Below are positions 35,201 through 47,700 of a stretch of 64,000 bases of DNA, one piece after another (within the stretch, counting starts at the first letter, position 1; each line of letters opens with the position of its first letter). Source of the stretch: Tetrahymena thermophila SB210 (Eukaryota > Ciliophora > Oligohymenophorea > Hymenostomatida > Tetrahymenidae); assembly GCF_000189635.1 (NCBI RefSeq), contig NW_002475923.1:1-64000 (forward strand), given 5' to 3'. The notes under the pieces were generated by a model. It had not been told where the DNA came from. It worked only from the letters and a program-made list of their open reading frames with translations, and made no database searches. Both the position numbers and the translations under genes were made by a program.

Positions 35201-35462
35201 TTTTTACATCGTCTTCAGCATTTTAAAAGCTATTTTTATGAATTAATTGGTTATCATCAAATTGAGCTTTCTTATTAGCGTTCTTGCCTTTTTTATTCTT
35301 TCTCTTCATTAAATTACTTTTATTTAATACGTTATCCAAAGCTTCTACATAGGGAGATAGTTTTTTACTGCTTAAATATTGCTTAACTAGTAAGTAGCCA
35401 ATACCTAAAGAAGTGAGAGATGCGCCAGCTGCTATCAAGGGTAAATTATTATTTTTTAGCAT
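32211..35462 (-). CDS. Large membrane-anchored protein with a UBR-box-like zinc site
   Basis: This is a single 1083-residue exon from MLKNNNLPLIAAGAS to a TGA at 32211. Residues 8-27 (LIAAGASLTSLGIGYLLV) form one membrane segment near the N-terminus, followed by a basic stretch (MKRKNKKGKNANKK) that would face the cytosol. A long charged region leads to a Cys/His cluster: CSAGVSNSVC..AYICLTCDK, then about 75 mostly acidic and polar residues (STEDDDGEDIDYF), then CQFYCWKCIQEHHQNH..CQISSQSC. Spacing around YxCxTC and CxxCx(4)HxxxH resembles the UBR box that reads N-degrons in UBR ubiquitin ligases, interrupted by the acidic insert. The remaining 750 residues are helical, rich in Leu, Ile, Lys and Asp, and suggest an armadillo-like solenoid. 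No RING or HECT domain is seen. The ubiquitin link is inference; another zinc-binding fold is possible. Confidence 0.7.
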
Positions 35463-36668
35463 TTTGATTAGTTAGATAATAAAATAGGGATTTATGAGTT
35501 AAGTAGGATAGAGGCAATCGAAGAATGACTAGAAGTGTTTCTAATTATATAAATTTTTAATCTTTCAAATGATTGTTCTAAGTACCTATAAAACTTGTTT
35601 GCAATTTTATATTTTTATAGATAATAATATTTTTTTGTTTGTTATTAAGAAATTTTAATTAACTTTTTTTTGATCAATTAATTATTCTTTCCTTTCTTTT
35701 TAAATTTTTTCTATCTTTATGTTTCTCTATTTTAATTAATTTTTATTTGAGGTTGATTTGCTTGGTTATTTGATATGAATACACTATTAAATTTCTTTAA
35801 AAATTAGAAAAGTCATGAATAAAATCAATGTAAATTAACATCAATATCCATTAGAACATTCTAGCAAATTTTAGAATAAAAATTAATCTAGAATAGATGT
35901 TTAAATATAAACATATAAAAGTTAAAAGTTTTATTTTTAATTGAAACAACAAAAATAAATAACTAAAAATAAAATGTTTTTTAAATAAAATCATCTTTTT
36001 TTTCATTTAACAACATTTTTTATTTTTTTACTTGGTGTTTTTCTTTATTTCTTTTCAGAAGTTTTAATTTATTTTTTTTTAAATAAAATAAACATTTTAA
36101 AAAAGCAATAAATATAAAATGGTTCTAAGAAAATTATCATCAAATACGGTATTTATAAACAAAATATCACAATGATAAGTATGGAAAAATACTTAATCAC
36201 ATAAAAATTAAGGAATTTTAAACTTTTTAAATGTTTAATCTACTTTCAACATAAAAACTTCTTCAAATTTAATTTTTTTTATAGAAATTTCATGCCAAAT
36301 ATTTCACATTTTTTAAAATAGTAAAGAATAGATGAATATTTATGATCAGTTAATGTGAGTAAAATCCATTTTAAACACTTTTAAACCGTAAATTCTAGAT
36401 ATCATTATGTCTATTTTTCTTTAATAAATTTTATTTTTAATAAAATAGACAATATGTTATAAAAATAGTTAATAAAGATGTTTATTTATTTTTATCTTTT
36501 ATATAAATCATTTTCCAAAAAAATAAAAAAAAATCTTTAAAAAATGTACTTTTGATTAGTATTAATTAATTAGCATTTATATACTCTTAGTAATATTGAT
36601 TATTAATAAAACTAATTTATTAACAATTTTATATATTGAAAACTTATTTATTTTATTTTTATTTTTGT
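35463..36668. other. Intergenic region
   Basis: This 1.2 kb AT-rich stretch separates two minus-strand genes. It holds the promoter of the 1083-residue gene and the 3' end of the U2AF gene. Long T-runs dominate; nothing coding or structured is recognised. Confidence 0.6.
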
Positions 36669-38584
36669 TCACAAAATAGAAACAAGAAAATCTTTGCGAT
36701 CAAACTTATCCTCAGGATAAAATGAAGCTATTACTGTTCTACGATTATATGTTCTTCCATTCAAACTATATCTTGCCTTCTTTGCCTTCAACATATATCT
36801 TTGTAAATAAAAAATATATTTTAATTTTTTATTTATAAAAAGTTCTTAGAAATTTCCTTTAAAAACCTCAAATGATATTTAGAAATTTATAATTTTAATG
36901 ATATAAAAATTTACTTAAATTTAACAAAAACTTTTCCTATGCATGGAGGGCATATGCCTGTAGTTTTGCATGGCTTTGGGATTTCTATTTTCTCAACTGG
37001 TCCTATTTTCTCGCATTCTGTCATAACATCTTAATATAAATCATCTACAATGTCATCTTCAAATAGATCTTCAATTGACACCATATTTAATAATTGAATA
37101 ACTCTACTTGGAAGAGAAGTAAATTCCGGAATAGTTAATAACTTTTAAAATTCGTCTTTTCTAATTAAATCAGAACCTCCTAGAAAACTACCACTCTATT
37201 TTATACGAGTTTTTAAAATAAAAAAATATGTTTGAATTCAATTTACATTATTAGAAGGAGCTAATTTGTTTTTTTCACTTTAAATTTATTGTGTATTTGC
37301 AAGTTTATTTTGATCTTTTGTGACTCTAGAAACTTTTAACTTTCTATCACCACAAGGTAGACCATTAAGTGCTTTAATAGCTTTCTCAGTGATATTTGGA
37401 TCTTCGTATTCAAAAAAACAGTAACCTTTAGAAACTTGCTCTTTATTTTCATTTTATTGTTTTGCTACATTAAAGTATTTTAATTTGCCAAAGGTTTCAC
37501 ATAATTTTCTAACATCTATGTCTTTTAAATAAGTAGGCAAACCACCCATATAAATTTTATTCATTTGCATTTGCTACAAAGCACCATCATCTACATCTAC
37601 CATAACATCATCATTTTATTATTTCTCCATATACATCCTAAAAAAGTATTGCTTGGGTTTTTCTATCATCAATTTCTATATTATAAAAAATATATGAAAT
37701 TAAATAAATGTTTTAAAAATAAATTTCAATCTTTATCTTGAAAATAATATCATTTTCAAAAGAAAATGTAGATTTTTTGAAGAAAAAGTTAACAAAATCA
37801 AGCTAATATTTTTAACTAAAAGAAGTTATTTATAAAATTAATTATAATTATAAATTTATGTGTTTCTATCACTTTTTTAGATTTGAAAAAATATTTTTTA
37901 TTGAAAAGATTTATTTTTGCTTGATTTTATTATAAATTCTCTCTTTTATTTCTAAAATTTTCTTTTAATCATAATTTTTACGCATTTTTAGAATTCAACA
38001 CCCCTTAAAGTAAGAGCAAAGCTTTTGGCCAATTTACAACTCATATGCATAGTAGCAAATTATCCATTGGTCATAACATCTACTTTTACAACAGGTGAGG
38101 GTTCAGCTAGTTCTGGTCTTAATTTAGAAATTAGAATATTGAAGAACTCCTTAATTTCAATATCTGTAATCATTCTTGGTATATCAGATACAATTAATAA
38201 CCAAGGGTTGGCTTCTATTAATGCATATCTTTATCTTAAATGATCTTGAATTGCTTCACAAAGTAATAATTTTGATGTTTTAGCTTTTTTGACAATATCT
38301 ACTTCATAATCAGTTTCCTCCTCTTCAGGTAAGTCTCTTTTTCTTTTCTTTTTCTTCTTCTTCTTTTATTTTTAGCCATCTCCTCCATCTTAATTGCTTA
38401 TTTATGTAGTATTCTCATCTTTGATAGATTCGTTTTTTTATTTTTATATGATATCTTCATCATCTTCCTCTTCTTCATCACTAGAATATTTTCTATGATC
38501 CTATTCAATTATTTATTCTTCAGCTTACTTAAACTCCTCTCCTTATTGATTATTATATTATAGTTAATTAATTTCGATATCCAT
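36669..38584 (-). CDS. U2AF2: Splicing factor U2AF large subunit (U2AF65-like)
   Basis: U2AF65 binds the polypyrimidine tract at 3' splice sites and recruits U2 snRNP. The three C-terminal RNA-binding folds are recognisable in order. RRM1 reads LLIVSDIPRMITDIEIKEFF with FATMHMSCKLAKSFAL. RRM2 reads KIYMGGLPTYLKDIDVRKL, GKLKYFNV, SKGYCFFEYED and AIKALNGLPCGDRKLKVSR. The UHM reads SRVIQLLNMV, IEDLFEDDIVDDLYQDV, KIGPVEKIEIPKP and then KARYSLNGRTYNRRTV, SFYPEDKFDRKDF, ending at the TGA 36669. The N-terminus is unusual: instead of an Arg/Ser domain it is acidic and Gln-rich (DEEEEDDED) followed by a pure basic run (QKQKKKKKKKRKRD). Introns lie near 36803-36914, 37207-37237 and 37640-38000. The start at 38584 gives MDIEINQLQY. 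It is nuclear. In a genome with such AT-rich introns the RNA-binding preference may differ from animals. Confidence 0.92.
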
Positions 38585-39535
38585 TTTTCTCTCTTTAATA
38601 ATATTGAATAATTCTTTAAACTTCTAAATTATGAAATTAATTAGATATAATATTTATGCACTACTAAATCAGTATTAATTTGATGACAATAGTATTCACC
38701 AAGAAGCTTTTTTATAAATCAAAATTTTAATCAAATCATAGACACTTATTATAATTACAAACAATTAACTTAAAAAATGTCATTATTTATTTTATTTTAA
38801 GGTATTTGAAATAATTCTTTCTTATCAAAATTTAAATCTATTTATAATGTTTCTAAAATTATTTCAAATCAAAAGAAAAATAAATACATTTTTTTATTCA
38901 ATTAACAATAAATTAAAAAATTTTTTTATTTAAAAATAAATCTTATTTTTGAAAATTTTATTATTTTTTTGAAAATTAAATTAAAAAAAAAAATTAAATA
39001 GGAGCTTTTACAAATTAAAATGTTATTTAAAACAAACAAAATATTAGTCAATTAGCTTTTAATAGCCATTTTATTATTGATAAAATGAAAATTTTTATTT
39101 GTAAATTAAATATTTCTTCATTTTTTTTAGAATTTCAATTAATAATTTAACTTTTTAATTAATTAATTATCAAGCTTTGAATAATATTTAAAGATTAATT
39201 TATTTTATTTTCATAAAGGAAGGGAAAATGAATAGGAAAGATTAAAAAGAGAGAAAAAGAAGAGAATGAAGGAAGAAATCATTGATAGATTGATTGTATC
39301 TATCTATCTATCCTTTTTACTTGCTTTCTTCTTTTTGCTTGCTTGCTTTCTCACTTAATTAATAAATAAATAATTGTATTAATTGAATTGATTATTTGTA
39401 TAGATAGATATATCTAATGTATGCTGTTAAGATTAATATTTTTAATGTATATTCTGAATAATAAAAAGGAAGATAAAATATAAATTAATTAAATAGAAAA
39501 GAGACTTTTAATAAATCTTAAAAAAAGGAGTCAAA
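38585..39535. other. Divergent intergenic region with polypurine and polypyrimidine tracts
   Basis: This 0.95 kb region holds the promoters of U2AF (-) and the 252-residue gene (+). At 39220-39280 the plus strand is a nearly pure purine tract (GAAAGATTAAAAAGAGAG and similar). At 39298-39353 it becomes pyrimidine-rich, with ATCTATCTATC and CTTGCTTTC-type units. Further AGATAGATA units follow near 39402. These simple repeats are concentrated 150-300 bp upstream of the 252-residue gene. No gene is recognised. Confidence 0.6.
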
Positions 39536-41045
39536 ATGGTCTATCACTTATTTGAAAGAATTTGTAATCCTGATAACTTTAAGCTTTCTGGCGAGGCTGC
39601 TCGTGTTAGAACTCTTGTATGGATTTATAAATAATTATTAAATTGAATAGCCATTTCATCAAAGTTAGCGATACTTCGATTTTAGATTGCATTACTCTAA
39701 ATAGGGAATGAAATTTATCAAAAATAGCTACGTTTAAATTAATAGCTATTAATTAGATATTTTAAAAATGAAATTAGCATATTAAGTTATAAAAAATGAT
39801 ATATTATGGGAGATAAATAAATGCAGCAAATCAATTATTGAATATCTACTTTATGATTTGAGAAATTTTCAATAATCATTTTATACAATTAAAATATTAA
39901 TTTGTTCTCTAAATAATATTTAGATTGCTGCAGGTTTTTCTAAAGAAGAAGCTGAGTAAGTAGCTTGGTTACAAAATCATTAGGTCAACGGTAAAATCTT
40001 AGGTGAGCAATTACTTTATATCAATATAAATTTAAAAATATCTTTATGGGCTATGGCAGTCTATCCCTGCCTTTTCTTAATAAATTAGATTAAAATGAGT
40101 TACTAATAATGAATGATTAATAAATTAAAGTATTAAAATAAATAGCTTTTATTATGGCAAATAGTTTTATAAATACCTTTAATTAACAAAATTTTTATAG
40201 CTTAAACATCAACATACTTTTTTGTAATATTTTACAGGTCTTTTTACTGGTGGTTTTGCTCTTTACTGCTGCAATAACTATTTCCACTATTTTGAAAGAT
40301 ATTTCCCTAGACTTAGATACCAACCTTTCACTAAGTTCCTCGCATAAGCTGCCACTGTTTACTTTTTCTTCAAGATTGGTGACTACTACTTCACTTCTAG
40401 AAGATACGGTTCTAATGATGCCAGAATGAACGGATTAATGTACTCTAATACCTACTACAGCACTAACAAGGAAGCTTTAATGTAATTAATTAATAAAATA
40501 TTTGAATTATAAAAAGCATAATTAAAATCTGCCTATTCGTATCTTTTAATAAAATAAGATAAATATCCTATAAAATTCATAAAATAAACAATGAAACAAT
40601 AAGATAATAAACGAACACTTCTTTATAAAATTAATGACTTTTTTATCACTTATATCCAAACATGATAATTTAAATCATTTTTTAAAATAGCTAAAACTTT
40701 GAACCCTTGAACAGAAAGTTCACTGAAGAAGAAGTTGAATAATTCTTAAGAAATGAAGGTAGATCTCAAGAAGAAAAGAGAAACTGGATCTACAATCCTC
40801 ACATCCATGGTTCTACCGAAGGTGAATGGAAGGCTGACATCCACGAAAAATTCGATAGTGGTAAGGCCCCTTGGGAAAGAGAACATGTTAAAGCTAAGAT
40901 TTTGGAAACTAATAAGGCTAAAATCGATGCTGGAGAAGAAATTCAACTCAAGCCCTTCAAAACTCTTAATCACTTAGATAAAACTGGTCTCCTCCACAGA
41001 CTTCACCCCTTCATTTGGACTAATAACTGGACTCTTTTGGGTTGA
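39536..41045 (+). CDS. Highly expressed membrane protein, probable mitochondrial, ciliate-type
   Basis: Four exons (39536-39616, 39924-40002, 40238-40481, 40691-41045) give 252 residues. The N-terminus MVYHLFERICNPDNFKLSGEAARVR has the basic, amphipathic look of a mitochondrial protein. A membrane region spans LFTGGFALYCCNNYFHYFERYF and LAQAATVYFFFKIGDYYF. The C-terminal 120 residues are soluble and charged (EEVEQFLRNEGRSQEEKRNW, KADIHEKFDSGKAPWEREH, HLDKTGLLHRLHPFIWTNNW). Codon use differs from all neighbours: C-ending codons (ATC, TTC, AAC, CTC) and few TAA/TAG Gln codons, as in strongly expressed Tetrahymena genes. Length, topology and expression signature fit a lineage-specific accessory subunit of a respiratory complex or ATP synthase, but no known family is recognised, so that is inference. 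Confidence 0.8.
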
Positions 41046-41280
41046 GAAAAATCAAAGATTAGATAAGATTAATAATAAATGCATTTCAAATTTATTTTAT
41101 TATATACTTCATGCTTGCTTTATAACTCCATAGTTAACTTGTATGCATGAAATATTTTCCTTGCAATAAAAAGTTCAGTTAAAGCTAAATTTATTTATTT
41201 ATTAATTATTCTAGTTTTATCATAATTCATTTTAATGCAATTTATAATATTTATTTTTGATTTTAACTCTATTTTAATAG

Positions 41281-41382
41281 TGATATTTTATAATGAGTTG
41301 TTCATATTTAATTTGAAATAAGTATAAAATGAATGATATTTTATAATGAGTTTATATTTAATTTGAAATAACTATAAAATTA
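41281..41382. repeat. Two-copy 53-bp direct repeat
   Basis: TGATATTTTATAATGAGTT followed by ATTTAATTTGAAATAA-type sequence starts at 41281 and again at 41334. The two copies differ by a small deletion and a few substitutions, so this is an imperfect tandem duplication in non-coding DNA. Confidence 0.85.
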
Positions 41383-41441
41383 GTGAAAAGCAATAAATTT
41401 GGTTTTATTAAATTAACTATTTTTAAAACTTTATGAAAAAT

Positions 41442-41637
41442 AAAATATACATTTTAAAATATATTTGGTGCTTATCACAAGTTATAAATTAGTAATAATT
41501 GCTTATCAATCAATGATTATTAGAAAGTTATTTGAACTTTATTAAAAATAAAATATACTTTTTAAAATATATTTGGTGCTTATCACAAGTTATAAGTTTG
41601 CAATAATTACTTATTGATCGATCATTAGAAAGTTGTT
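41442..41637. repeat. Two-copy 108-bp direct repeat
   Basis: AAAATATAC followed shortly by TTTGGTGCTTATCACAAGTT begins at 41442 and again at 41550. The copies share about 100 bp with scattered substitutions, up to ATTAGAAAGTT. It is a tandem duplication in the 3' flank of two convergent genes. Confidence 0.85.
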
Positions 41638-41712
41638 TTATTTATTTATTTATTTATTAAATTTAATACAAAATATTTGAACACATTACATGTAATTAAT
41701 TATATAATTTAT

Positions 41713-44700
41713 TCATTCTTATTTTTCTTTGTTTTTTATATATTGGTTCTTTTTGTTTGAAATAACTTAATCAATACCTTATTAAATTTAAGAAGGATTT
41801 GCCTTACCTTCAACGTCATCTTAACTAATAAAAACTTAATCCTCAAGAGTTTTAATTGAGTAATTAAAATTTGGATTAGTCTATAAATTACCTGCAGTTT
41901 GAATATATCCAGTTGGTAATCTTATTGGTGTGCATTATCCTTACTCTGGGTTTTCTGTGAATGAAAAATTAAGATGAGAGTTATTATCTTCATATATTTA
42001 TGATTTCGTATTATCATTTAAGGGTCTTACTGTCGGAAGAAGAGTAGCTAAATAAGATGTTATTGTTTATGGGAAGTTATTATTAATATCTTTTGTTTAA
42101 TAAACTCTATAAGTATAATTATCTAGAATAAGCTAAGAATCTTAAACAAAACAAGATTTATCACTATTAGCATTATGGTAGTTATTAGATACATTTGAAG
42201 AAGAAACATCTGTAATATTTCTAAGAGGCTAGTTTAACTTACTAAATTAACTTTAAAGAGGTATCCTTGGCTAAATTAATCTTTAATTTTAATCCTTAGT
42301 TTAAGGGTTAGGCAAACCCAAACCTTGTTTATCTTGTAAAATACTTTGCATTTTTTTGATTTTCATATCATCAAAATTTTAAATTTGATTAGAAATACTA
42401 ATGTCTCTTTAAAATAGAGTATCAATATTTACTTAACTTCTAAAACTTCTAGAGTTATCTTAATTAGATAGAATAAATTTTAGCTAACTTCTTATTTTTC
42501 TTACATGATTAACTTAGGAAATTCTAACAGTTTAAGCAGAAAGCATTTTATGCTTTGGATTAACTTTCCTTAAAAGAATAGCCTGGTGAACATTTAATCT
42601 ATATTAATTAGTTTAAAATTTAGGAATCTGATAAATTATTATTTAATAAAGTTAAAATTTAATATGATTCCTCATTAATAAATTTACACCTAATTTAATT
42701 AATACCTAAAAAAAAAAAATTTAGGTCATTTATTGGGTTATTTAGGGAGAAATGAATGTGCTAATTAACAAGGAATTATTGTATTTAATTTTTTTATCAA
42801 TTAAAATTTTACTATTTTATGTTCAATATATTTATTATCAAAAAAATTAAAGAAGTTAATCTAATATTACCTCAAAAATTACCAGTGTTTAAATCTGCTA
42901 TATTTGTGAACTTGGGATGAATACTTAATTGATTCTCTTAATTCTTTAGAGAAGAAGCAATTAATTTTACTAATAATTTTATGAATGACCAGAATTAATT
43001 TGGTTAAATTTTTATGGTAGTAAGAATAAATGATATTATAGATTAGGTAAATGGTCTAATAAGCATGGAGTACGTAAACAATTAAACTGAATATTATTTT
43101 TAGTGTATCAAAGGCTGTATTATCTATAAAAGTGCAGCTTATAACAATAATCATTTCAACCATACATATATTTTTATCAGTTTTATTTAAAGAATGTTAT
43201 ATGTAAGGCTGGTATTTATTTAACATAATCCAGTAAATGAGAATAGTAATTAATACACTTATACCTTTTAGTAAATAAAATAATAATTAATATTTTTTTA
43301 ATGTTTTCGTTTTTTAATATTTAATTACCTTTAAACATAGAATTGCTTAAAAAGAAAGATATGAAAAAAGAAATTATAACTCTAAGGTAGACTCTTACTA
43401 TTTCCCAGTAATATGTTTACTTTTTGTATTCCTGTGTAATACTTCCAAAACGATATAAATTTTGAAAAGAATCAAGCTTTGATTTCTGGCTTCTCATGTA
43501 AAATAATATCGAAAGTGGTATGACAAAAACCCATATAAAGATTAGAGGTATGCCTAAAGATACTGAGTAAAGAATGTGGTCTTTATCATAGCATTATCTT
43601 GTTAAATAGATTTAAACATATTTGTCTGAACCTATGGTCCTGCAAGAAATAAGTTCAAATAGCGATTAGGAGATGCTACCGTGAAATAAGATAAAAATGG
43701 TAGAAATAGAAGCAAACAAGAACTTTTTATGAAATTTTTAATTAAATAAACATCTTTACACTAAATAAAAGAAAATTGTAATAAGGCAGAAGTATATTAT
43801 CGGAGCTAGCTAAAGAATTATTAGTCTTGCATAAGGCAAAGGAGAAGATTGTCTTAAATTTTTAATCAAGCAATCAACACTGAAATAAGATACTTTAATA
43901 GGATTACTTATAGACGTAGTTAAATTAATAACTTCCAATGGGAATAATAGATTAAAACTAAAAAAAGATGTAGAAATAAAAAGATAAGTGATTAGCATTT
44001 TTATATATATTGTAGACTTGTCAGCTTCTGCACTTGTTCCAGCTATAAACAAACCAGTTTTACGCAAATAAGTTGAATAAATTTGAGATTCTGCTTTAAG
44101 GATAATTCCCCTGACAACTAATATAATGTAGATAAAAATCAAAATGATCAGAAATACGTTTATATAGGCATGAACATCGAATGAATGGCATTTAGAGCAT
44201 GTCTTAAGAGATGAATGAAAATAAGAATCTTTCCAAACTTCTCCATAAATGTCGCATGTTTCACACAGAGGTCCAATCCTACCTTCACTACAGTAGTTAG
44301 TTGAAGGGTCACCATTACAAAACAAGCTATTTACCTAGCATTAAATAATTTCATCAGTTTCGTTATTTTTTCTCCAATAACCTGGTTTTATTTATATTTA
44401 ATTAGCAAAGCATTAACTTGCTTTTTCTTAGGGGCATGGAAGGCAAACCTATTCAGAAGGAGATAGTGTTTAAGGGTCTTTTAGCTGATATTTACCTTTT
44501 GGGCATACACTGCATTTAAATAAAGAGGATTTTGTAGAATCTGTTTGAATTTCTCCTTTTTAGCACTATCTAAAGTTTAATTCAATCTAAATTAAAGAAG
44601 AAGAAATATTAATGAAATTTTTATTTCCGTCTGAATAACTAGTATAAATAGGTATATCCTATATTTAAAGGAAGCTAGATTATCTATTTCCAGGTATACC

Positions 44701-47700
44701 AATAACCTGCATACTACTAAAATTATAGCATTTTTTAGAGTATGAAAATTCTGTAACTTCATCTAATTATAGCAAATTTGTTGAATTACTAGCAATTATA
44801 GCTGAAGCCTTTGAATTTATTATCTCGTTTACAACTTCATCAACTTGTGCTATGATTAAATCTTGTTCAGATACTTCAGATAAATCTATCATGTTGCCTT
44901 CCTCATCTTTTTTTTGTGAAATAAAATCAATATTATAAATAACTTTTGAAAAAATTATTTTTAGTTAATCTTATCAGATATTCAAAATTTAAAATTTAAA
45001 AATTGATCATTTATTGATGATATTTAATACCATTTTAAATAATAAACAAAGAAGTAAATGGCCTATAATTTCTTAATTATTTGTTAATATTTTTATTTGA
45101 TTCAACACTTTTAAAAAAATGGATAATTATTTTCTTAAAGATTTCTTTATTTATTCTATTTTAATTCTTTGGTATAATAATGATTTTTAGGTATTTGAAA
45201 ATTTGATGTAAAATAATATTTTTTTGATAAAAAGGTTTGGCGAAATAGAAAGTTTGCTTTGGTTAAGCAAGAAATTTAAAAACAAAAAATTTAAATTTAT
45301 AAGTTACCATGCAGAAATATGTTTAAACCAGGAATGCTATGACCACTTTAGATTTAAAAAATTTTGTAATTAACTTATTAGCTTGGATTTATTATTGTAT
45401 AATTGTATAATAAAGATATGTATTTTGAATATGATGCGATATTATTTCCAAATATTTTTGCTTTGTTATTTAAGATTGTGTTGTTGTATCTATCTTTTCC
45501 ATATTCGATACTTGCGAACTCTAGATTTCTAAAATAAAATTAGTTTTGTTCTTTAATGAAATTAGGTACAACATTTAAATACCTGATTCCTCCTCCAGCT
45601 ATTAACGCAGTATTATTTAAAATGTAGTTGTCTTTCATATTAATGCTAGTTGAGTCTAAGTGCATAGCTCCACCTGAAATTTATGCAGAGTTTCTAATAA
45701 TTGTGTTTAGAGTTAGTGAAAAATCTATTGTGTTGATATAGTTTGTAAATAAAATAGCTCCTCCATTTATTTATGCATAATTTTCTATGAATTTATTATT
45801 ATTTATAGCTAATTTAGTTGAACATCCCTCAATAAACATAGCTCCACCATTTATCATCTAATTTCTCAAAAATTCTGAATTTTCTATTAATAATGAATAG
45901 GATTGCTTTAATGTGAGCACTGAAAACATTTTCTTAGCATAAAGTGATAACACACTTGGAGCAAATTTAATTGTATATTAGTTTTCTGAGAAGAGGGATG
46001 CTTATATAACTACTACAGATTATTCTAAATTTATATATCCTGCATATTCCTAATTCACTATACTAGAAAACTAAGTAGATATCTTATTATTAATTAAGTT
46101 CATCATGATAGATTTAAATTTTGGCATATCAGTTTTAATATTCACTATAATATCTTATTCTTAGTTATATATTTGATAAAATAGTTTTTAGTAATAAAAG
46201 AGAATATTTTAGTTATTAATAAAATTTGTAATGTTTAAGTTGACGGTTTGGCATGCAAAGCATTGTATTGCATAAATAAATGAAGGGAACGTATTGCTCG
46301 TTATAAACTCTAGTTTGTTTTGTTATGTAAGATTATTATTTTTAATCGCCAAATTTGTTGAATTTAATTAGAAGATACCTAAAAATAAAAAAATTGGCGA
46401 TAATTAATTATTTATTATATCAATATCTTTTATTATTATTTGGTTATACTGAAAATCAAAGTTTGTCATTACAACTTTTGCATTTTCCCTTACATTAAAA
46501 ATATTAATACCCATAATTGTATTATTATAAAATTTAGTATCTTAAATTTAAAGTAAAGTATCTTTTCCTTCTACTTAGAATAGGTGTTGCTAAATTTAAG
46601 ATTTAATAAAAATATTATTACTGAAGACTATGTTTGTAACATTGTAGAAGTTGATGAGGAACTGAATATTGTTAAAGGTAAATTCAGATTACTAAGTTTA
46701 TAAAAATGATTATTTGTTGAATAAAAGGTTCTACACCTAATCAGTATTTTAAACTATAAATTACCAGTAACATTAAGAAAATTCAACATACTTTAATTTA
46801 TCTTAGAATAGTAATATTTCTGTTTCAGATTAATTGATTTGTAAGAAAAGCTATTAAAATTTTATATTGGTTAACTTTGAAATAGATTCAATTAGTTTTG
46901 GTGTTAATAAAAGATTTATCTAAGGAGGATTTGAAATATCATATTAGTTATTATTGTATACTCCTTTTATGAGAAAGCTATAATTTTAGAACTAAGGAAA
47001 TTAAGGGATAATAGAAAGTTGGTTTGAATACTAAAGATATATTGTAACTAAGTACTTAGTAGAAGCGGAATTGATGATCGATGAAAGACAAGCTTAATAC
47101 ATATTAAAAATATTTGAAAGAGACAAATAACTTGTTTGGTAAATGTCAATCGAACATTATTTGTTTGGTTAAGCTTTGCTTTCAAGTATTAAGTCTAATA
47201 TAAAGAAGCTACTTTATGAATATCCATGAATAATTAGATTTTCAATATCTTAAATTTGTTAATTTTTACCTGTAATGCTACTTTTTTCAAGATAAAACGC
47301 AAGCAAAATAGGATTTTTGAATTCTCTATAAAAAATAATTTATGGAGATTTATCTCTAATAAAGTCATTAGAGTGAATAAAATTAGATAGTGTTTTGCTA
47401 AATTGATATATTTGTAGGGAATTTTCATAAGTTAGAACGATCAGAAGCTACTCAGATAGCTTCTATTCTATGATTTAAGCAGATTATAGAATGTGTAAAA
47501 AATTTTAAATAGAGACAATCATTGGGAATAGTATTTTTCCATCTTAAATTGTGTAATATTCATGCACTTATACAAAATTCTGTTGAATGATAATTAGATA
47601 TTACTTGTTATTACTCAATTTATTTATTTTCAATTCTGGTGTGTCTCTTGAAAAGTTTACCATCTAGATTTTAGAAACTATTTATTAAGAAACCTATGAT

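Larger units (their letters stand above)
41046..41712. other. Convergent intergenic region with two direct-repeat pairs
   Basis: This 0.67 kb gap lies between convergent genes and consists largely of two duplicated blocks, listed separately, plus a (TTTA)n run near 41637-41657. No gene is recognised. Confidence 0.65.

Noticed and set aside
40746-40977. Frames on both strands overlapping the last exon of the 252-residue gene
   Set aside because: They are out-of-frame shadows. The supported frame continues from the earlier exons and ends at the TGA at 41043-41045.
44930-45330. Gap considered as an intergenic region splitting the giant receptor into two genes
   Set aside because: Sequence before the gap (SGHSIPGLNIFLHG) and after it (ISQKKDEEGNMI) joins as in the paralogue at the right edge, the flanks carry GT and AG, and no signal peptide or good start follows the gap.
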